A DNA stretch of 64,000 bases. Source: Salticus scenicus (lineage: Eukaryota > Arthropoda > Arachnida > Araneae > Salticidae). The stretch lies in assembly GCA_963930645.1 (NCBI GenBank), contig OZ005662.1, forward strand, positions 5,213,436 to 5,277,435, read 5' to 3'. The notes under the pieces were generated by a model that was given only the letters and a program-made list of their open reading frames with translations, was not told the DNA's origin and made no database searches. The position numbers and the translations under genes were made by a program. Positions 57,715-64,000 of the stretch are shown here, in pieces. Every line of letters starts with the position of its first letter. Position 1 is the first letter of the stretch.

Positions 57715-60700
57715 TATTAAATGTAAAACATAAAATATTTAACAGCGATTAATTAAAAATGCATCAAATATAAAAGAATAAAAATTAAGTGAATTTAAAA
57801 TAAATTGCAACAAAAAACACGATATACATGTTGTACTTCTCCGTAAAATAAATAATGTGTAGTGTTGCCAAATCCCCAAGAAAAATATTTGCCAGGCAGT
57901 TAAAATAGCTTTATAAATGTTTTAAATATTTTCAGCACGTAATGCTAAATATTTCATTAAATGAATTCTAAAAATAATAGAAACTAATTAAAAATTATTT
58001 AAAAATTTTATAACAATCAGGAATTTATGTAAGCAACCTGGATTTGGGGATTAAAAAAGGCTAAACTACTTCCAACGCTCACTCGCACCAATTTGCACTC
58101 CAACTGTTGTATCTCATTTAGCCTTGGTTAAAATCAATGCAGAATCTGGCAAATTCGTAATCTGTTGTTTTTTATTGACACTGTATTGATCCCAATGGCG
58201 AATTCGCAGATTTTTAATGTGGAAAAAGTTTTCGATTTTTTCTACGCTCAGTTTAAAAAAAAAAAAGGAAATTTTGTATTTGTTACTCTTCCATATTTGA
58301 TAAAATATGGATCAATTGAAACAAAAGTCTCAAAGCTATTAAATAAAAACAAAAAAGAAAGAACTATAATGGGCAATTTTCTACTCACTATATTTCTTCA
58401 GAATAACACAATTACCCTTAAATAACATTTAATTATAACTATTTTTTTTTTTTTAATATAACGCTTGTAACAGAATAAAATTTATATACAGATACAAGTT
58501 TTATTCAGAAGTAGGTAGCAAAAATATAATTTTCACTGCTGCTATTGTACATCTTTTCACTCCTAAACTTAGAATAAACACCATAAAATGCAATAAAGTT
58601 GCAACAATTGTTTCGGGTTGAAAAAACCACAACCATTCATCAGGCGAGCAAAATGGCCACAAGTGCTACAAGCAAAGTGACAATGCAACAAAGGATATGT
58701 TGCCGAATTATGTTTTTGCCCATTATACCTGAACCAATATGTGACTCAAACCGATGGTCGAATTTCATGACCTATTGCTGAATAGTGAATTTCATGACTT
58801 TCATGACCCATTATTGATTTTCATGACCTTTTCATAACTTTCATGACCCAGTAGACACCTGGATACCTTTATTTTTCATGTTCAAAATTCTATCTGTCAG
58901 GTGCAATGCACATCTGGACCCTTATTTGAATGTTACATAGCATATGTGTAACCTGTTATGCAACAACATTTGCAGCATAACATTATCCAGAGTATGACAT
59001 CCTCGGTTTGTTTTCTTTCTTTACATTTTCTTTTTGAAGATACCACTGCATTGTCTTGTCTAGTGTATAAGTTAATATATGCTATGTAGTGTTGTGCTGG
59101 GCTTAAAAGCATGAGCTCGGACCAAAGATGTTCACTTAAAAATTTTTTTTAGCAATGTTCTGGTAAATAATTCTAAATTTGTGAGATGTTCAGCACATTT
59201 GAAATATGGCATATTCTTTCTGTGAATCATCCTATCCTCAATATACAGTGTTTACCGATCCATACTTCAACTAAATTCATCTAAATTAATATGGTTAATC
59301 CCACAATAATGTAATGCTAGACTTACGAATTTTTAAAAACTTTTCTCCATACTACGCTATGTTAATCCCTGGTCATTGTGGAGGGTATCATCATATTACA
59401 GTTTAAATCTCAATCTGTAGATCAATAGATATTTATTTTTCAGGTTTTTGTTACAAACTCTGATGAGGGTGCACATTGTTTCATTAGCTTCTGTTTTTGA
59501 ATAATAATAGTCTCAAGCCGGTCAATCTTTTGAAATAATATTTCTTATACATAGATTCTTCTCAATATATCCAATCAAAGTTTACATCAAATAAAAAAAA
59601 TAAAAACTTCTTCAAATGTAAAATTAACGAATGTTATTTATACATGAAAGAAATTACACTTTAAGAACAAATATAATATGTTCAAATACTTATTTTGTTT
59701 TTTATCAAAAATATCCATCAATATAATCTAATTATGTATTAGTGTGAAAGATGGCCTTCTTGCACAATTATATCTCTAAATTTGGAATTACATTGATTTA
59801 ATAAAAATTGGATATCTACACAAAGGTTATTTTAGCTTTATACAAGTTGTTTGCAAATTATTTTCTTTTATGTTTTTCTAGCTATGATTTAATTTTCTCT
59901 TGACAACTCATTTTTATAGTATGAATAAAACAATGTATCAATTTCATATTTAATTCAATTTAAAATTTCCTTTATTTTTCCACTTAATTTTATAAAAATA
60001 AATTTATTTAAATTTTTACTAATTAAATCTGATGTAAATTATATAATTTTTTTATTTAACAATTTAAAATGCAAATATTTCTTTATTTCTTTAACAATGC
60101 CTGAACCCTAATTACTTACAACGTGACTCATATGTTTATCCAAAATGGCAGAAAGTTTTGTAGCTGTCTACGACACTTTTTTAAAATTTCATAATCTGTC
60201 TGCGAAATTTGCGTGTAATCAGGGATGAAAATGACTTACACTCAAAAAGCCTGAAAACTGATAGTGGCAATCTTGGGGGGGGGGGGGGGAGGGGCTTAAC
60301 AACAGTGGTGATCTCGTGCAACAATATGCAAATACAATTTTACTACAGAGCAATATACTATATAGTATAAACAATTATAAAATAATAAATTGAACTCATT
60401 CAATTAAATATTTTATAGCAATGTTTGACACAACACAATAAAAAAAATTATAAATATATAAAAGTATTAGCTTTAGTTTTGACACAGAAATTTTTATAAG
60501 TGAATTTTGAAGTGGAGGAGAAGTTTTGGAGCAGTTTTAAATAAAATTAGCACTTTTCTACGTTCAAATAGAATGTCAGTAACAAGAGAAAAGAATACAC
60601 GCATAACGCTGCCTATCAAGGGAGATCTAGGCTCCCTAGGCTGCCGTTGTTGAGCACTGATTCTTGTGTTCCTACCAAGACACCTATAGGGGGCTCTAGA

Positions 60701-60920
60701 GTTCCTACGAGAGAGCATCTAAGGCGTCATAGATCGGTAGCGCATTGTCACAGGCGAAAAATGTCCGTAAATTCCAGACAATTTTTTATGACTACAGACA
60801 AAGACTGTCCGAAAGTTGCAGACTAATATTGTTTTAGTGCAGACAAAAACTGTCTGCAAGCCGTTTTTCTGTGTCCGCGACAATGTCACAGTGTTTCTGC
60901 AACTGGGTGTTTGTCAAAAT
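57715..60920. other. AT-rich sequence with one ribozyme-like motif, no gene recognised
   Basis: Besides the motif at 58595-58645, this holds repeats of TTTCATGACC near 58765-58860 and a poly-G run near 60275. The locally GC-richer stretch 60600-60760 has no recognised product. Short ORFs are not supported. Confidence 0.4.
58595..58645 (-). ncRNA. Hammerhead-like motif, weak
   Basis: On the minus strand CTGATGA (58643-58637) is followed by a hairpin with GGTTG and CAACC arms, then GAAA (58614-58611) and the palindromic ACAATTGT. The layout equals that of the PLE motifs in this window, but helix I is not convincing and no PLE coding sequence is adjacent. Confidence 0.35.
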
Positions 60921-60922
60921 TA

Positions 60923-61200
60923 AAAGCTACAGGTTTGAACAAACAGTCTGCATTTTTGTTTTGACAGCTGTGTTAAGATCAGTGAGCATCTTTAGATTAT
61001 TTGAATGCAGTCTTTCCATGATGTAACGCTACAAGAAAAGAATCCTATGGATTAAGATCTGCCGAGCAGTAAGGTTAATCAACCTCCAGCATAAACATTT
61101 CTATAATTCAGAGCAAAAACCAGATAAAAAATATGTGTATAGAAATATAAGCCTTTATTTCTGGATAGACTTTTTTTTACACCCTGTGTACCTATAAAAA
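60923..61200 (-). pseudogene. Mariner-like transposase C-terminal remnant
   Basis: The minus strand reads INLTARQILIHRILFL, a stop, then RYIMERLHSNNLKMLTDLNT. This looks like a decayed PRSPDLTPxDFFLWGYxK block of mariner-type DDE transposases with its following helix. Beside it TTTACACCCTGTGTA at about 61174 resembles the terminal sequence common on such elements. Heavily decayed; assignment tentative. Confidence 0.35.
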
Positions 61201-61542
61201 TCAGTACCATTAATGCCTAATAGTGTTAGTAACTTATGAAATACATTTATAAAACTTTCACTTTATATAAAATGATTGAATTGTGCATACATACTCACTA
61301 CTAAATTTAAACGGTGCTTGAACCAGCCAAGAATGTATCATTAATGTTTGTATATTAGTAAATTATTGCACATTCAGGGATAGGTGAGCACACTACAAAA
61401 ATTAAGAAATACGATGTTGGGAGACAAAAGCCTAATGTTGTGAATGTGATTTTTTTTTTTAGGTAATGCATATGAATTATTATGTATTATAATATGCATT
61501 ACCAAATTAATTATTTTATTCAAGTACAGGTTATGTAATTAA

Positions 61543-61579
<37 letters not shown>

Positions 61580-62092
61580 AGAGGGGGGGGGGAGAGAATA
61601 AAGAAATTATGTATCAATGGATATATTTTTTTAATAATACAAACACTGAATGAGTACAAAACTTTGAATAAACATCATAAAATACAAGAATGCTTAATCA
61701 CAAATATAAACATCAACTTTTTTTTCTTTTTTTATATATAATTTTACTCATTTAATAATATTTCATTTTATTTTAAATTAATCTTATTGTTGTGGATGAG
61801 TTACTTAAAGTACTTACCACAATAATTAATACAGCGGACTGCAAACAAATAGATTTTATTAAAATTGAAAATGTGTATCGAAAAGCGGTTATGAAACTAA
61901 TCTTATTTTAGGATTACAAAAACAAATTACACCAAGCATGGTGACAGATATGAAAGAGGGTTGCCAACAATTTAGCCGCTATATACACTTATTTTATTAA
62001 TTATACTGGCCCACAGGCTATAGTTTGTGCATCCCTGAAATACATTTTTAAATCTTGCATTTTAGAATAAAAAGACTGAATAATAAACTTAC
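61200..62092. other. AT-rich intron with a partial exon-2 copy
   Basis: 61288-61333 (minus) resembles the last ~45 nt of exon 2. The remainder holds poly-A and G-rich runs near 61545-61590 and no gene. Confidence 0.4.
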
Positions 62093-62223
62093 TACTATAT
62101 TTAATCGGTGCTTGTAACCAGTCAAATGAGGTGCTATAGAACTTGAAGCACAACAACAGTCACACAATTCACAATAGTACTGTATTTGTTCAACACCTCT
62201 GATTTCAGTAACATATTGCATGC
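62093..62223 (-). CDS. Exon 2, matrin/U1-type C2H2 zinc finger
   Basis: Acceptor TATATTTTTAG and donor GTA|GTAAGT bound 131 nt. After two phase bases it encodes MQYVTEIRGVEQIQYYCELC and then a stretch ending APHLTGYKHRLNIV. The metal ligands are Cys17 and Cys20 of the exon and His32 and His38 (CX2CX11HX5H), with the HLTGYKHR end typical of matrin-type fingers that bind RNA or double-stranded nucleic acid. Three extra Cys follow the first pair. The exon exits in phase 0, matching exon 3. It is the best-supported exon here. Confidence 0.8.
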
Positions 62224-62467
62224 CTAAAAATATACAGGAACACACATAAAATACAGAACTTTAATAAATTAATTCATAATATAAAACAATTTTTATACAG
62301 AAAGTAAAATTCATGAGTGGAAAAAAAAGAGTTAAACCTTTAAAATTTCATTTTTTCTTTTTAATAGTAATAAGGAAAACATTTTAATATTAAACTGCCA
62401 GAATTATACAAGACACACATACAACACATACAAAAGTGTCCTCTATATTTTAACAGATTGTATTATA

Positions 62468-62610
62468 TACTAGTAGGCTCCCGCCCATGCTGCATTGGGT
62501 CTGGATTCCTAGTGCCTGGAGCAACGTCTTTCACGGGCACTTCATTTTAGGTATTTTATCAGACAATAAAAGCTGCTATTATTCAAGAACTACAATTTTT
62601 AATATAGGTA
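62468..62610. repeat. Dispersed repeat fragment, relative of 15777-16210
   Basis: Begins TACTAGTAGGCTCCCGCCCA and contains AGTGCCTGGAGCAACGTCTT, matching the order of motifs in the copy at 15777. Confidence 0.45.
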
Positions 62611-63290
62611 TATTTCAGCACCTATTATATATTTTAGTTTTGACATAATGTATTTTATAGCTCTACAATATTACCATTTGATTCCAATCAACACAACAAA
62701 TAAAAAGAGATATTCTTTTCAAAAGAATTAAATAAAAAATAAATAAATAAATTTTAATAAGTTTAATCATTACCTACTATATTACCATTTTTTCAATAAA
62801 TATAATAAAAAATAAAAAATTCCCCTTTCCCAAATGAATCAAATAAATAATGTAACAGCCATTACGATGCAACGTAGACGATTGAAATGAAAGAATAAAT
62901 TTAAGAAAATGAAACGGAAAAATCAATGGATAAAATTGAAAAAGAAAAAATAATTAAACAAAATTCAAATTTAAAAGAAGCTTGATGAGATGCATCCCTT
63001 AGGGGTACCAAGCTACCCCTCTGCCAATTATTGTAACTCTGCGATCAATAGCCTGAGGTCCAGAGCACAAACATTTCTCTTTATTTATAGAAATACAACT
63101 TTTACAGGGTTGTTACACAAATGTAGGGAAAAAAAAATTCTCTGTGGTTTCCCCGTATGTTTGTATGATGTCCTTAAGTGGTTCTATTTGAACAGCATAT
63201 ATAATAATATTAAAACTCTAATAAACTACTACGTCAGAAACGCCAAAAGAAAAATTTTTGCGATGTATACAGCTGTTTTGGTAGCCTTAC

Positions 63291-63398
63291 GCGTACCGTC
63301 TTCAAAGCGTCTGTCAAGTTTTAATATTCCAACGCCAAGTCTCCTGTTATTATAAGCATATATAATAATTGTATTACAAGATTCTACTGTTTTCATAC
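63291..63398 (-). CDS. Exon 1 (first visible) of the zinc-finger gene
   Basis: Acceptor CATTGTGATTCCAG above 63398 and donor C|GTAAGG at 63290. After two phase bases, 35 codons encode MKTVESCNTIIIYAYNNRRL followed by GVGILKLDRRFEDGT. The single exit base joins exon 2 as CGC (Arg). A GVG-containing strand and charged turn before the zinc finger fit this kind of protein. The two entry bases show that at least one more exon lies upstream, beyond the window or unrecognised. Confidence 0.65.
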
Positions 63399-64000
63399 CT
63401 GGAATCACAATGAAAAGAACTGACAATCAAGTAACATTACTATTATACATTTGATATTAAAATATTTATAAAAGTAGGAAGCACAAAAATCCTTTTTTTA
63501 TTAAGATGCCTAGGCCTAAAAAAATTTACAATTCAGACGAAATAATAAATAAAAAATGACACTGATCATTAATTTTATGCACTCAAGTTTAAATGAATTC
63601 AGGGGAGAAAAAAAAAAAAAAAAAAAAAATCTGGTGTGAAACAACTACACGATTTCCATTACCTACTACAGTTAAACATCGAAAATCCAAAAATCTCTAA
63701 TATCCCGATATTTTCCCAGTTTTAGTTTTACTTTTAAAATAAGATTTTACTGTACCTTATTTCTACATTCCACGTGAACCGAACACTGAATACATAAATA
63801 TAGTCATAATCTTAAATATTTTTATACTACTTGATTATTAATTAAAGAATTTATTTTATTTTATTTTTTAGAAATAAGGTAAGTTAAAAAAACGGAATTA
63901 AAAAGGGAAAAAAAAAAAAACCATTAGAGTAAAACAGCTTTAAATTTCTGAAATGTTTTTAAAAAATCAACATGAAAAGTACTTTTTTTTTTTTTAATTA
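63399..64000. other. AT-rich intron sequence, no further exon seen
   Basis: Poly-A runs near 63609 and 63908; no open frame with splice sites was identified. Confidence 0.4.

Larger units (their letters stand above)
15539..63398 (-). other. Partial host gene model: matrin-type zinc-finger protein, nine exons
   Basis: Nine minus-strand segments with splice-site-like borders join in one open frame: 108, 131, 145, 25, 94, 22, 71, 22 and 108 nt. Exit and entry phases agree at all eight introns (1/2, 0/0, 1/2, 2/1, 0/0, 1/2, 0/0, 1/2 nt split), which is unlikely by chance. The assembled 241 codons carry a CX2CX11HX5H zinc finger, then a basic/aromatic segment, then Ser/Lys-rich stretches. Both gene ends are outside the window or unrecognised. 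Matrin/U1-type fingers usually bind RNA or double-stranded nucleic acid, so a nuclear RNA-related role is an inference. I do not recognise the orthologue. Confidence 0.7.

Overview
This is AT-rich, microsatellite-rich eukaryotic nuclear DNA: poly-A/T tracts everywhere, very long introns, and a dense mixture of old and young transposable elements. The Penelope-like elements with GIY-YIG domains, the RTE-, jockey-, Gypsy-, hAT-, Tc1- and pogo-like debris and a tRNA-derived SINE suggest an arthropod, possibly a spider. The species is an inference; nothing here fixes it.

Host gene. One real cellular gene can be assembled on the minus strand. Nine exons between 63398 and 15539 (63291-63398, 62093-62223, 53912-54056, 53798-53822, 38971-39064, 38530-38551, 32160-32230, 18079-18100, 15539-15646) all have GT/AG boundaries and join in one open frame through eight introns, giving about 241 codons with both ends missing. 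The product has a matrin/U1-type C2H2 zinc finger followed by a conserved-looking segment and a Ser-rich, charged region. Three exons are microexons of 22-25 nt, and several introns are 6-15 kb and full of transposons.

Layout. 1-14465: a tandem array of a large non-autonomous LTR retrotransposon on the minus strand (four 1895-bp LTRs, the last cut by the window edge, alternating with three 2.37-kb non-coding internal regions), lying in the intron downstream of the last visible exon. 14466-18100: dead RTE-like LINE fragment, exon, possible LTR with primer-binding site, microexon. 18436-20390: hAT-like non-autonomous element. 20400-26660: dispersed repeats, remnants of two Gypsy-type elements, and a TIR element next to them. 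28200-29764: second hAT-like element carrying a SINE. 31300-38400: exon, fold-back insertion, an unknown repeat with an internal duplication, LINE ORF1 fragment, two Penelope-like element (PLE) fragments. 38500-39064: two exons. 40550-45700: Tc1-like and PLE debris with inverted arrangements. 45892-52124: small TIR elements and a 146-bp tandem repeat. 53798-54056: two exons. 55037-61200: nested MITE/hAT insertion, a pogo/jerky-type transposase lacking its catalytic core, mariner-like remnant. 62093-63398: zinc-finger exons.

Most interesting signals: the tandem LTR array, whose LTRs contain a perfect three-unit heat-shock element, a CRE and an exon-like 20-nt cassette; hammerhead-ribozyme-like motifs next to PLE fragments; PLE-type fold-back insertions, one with a 17-bp target-site duplication; and the microexon-rich zinc-finger gene that hosts all of this.
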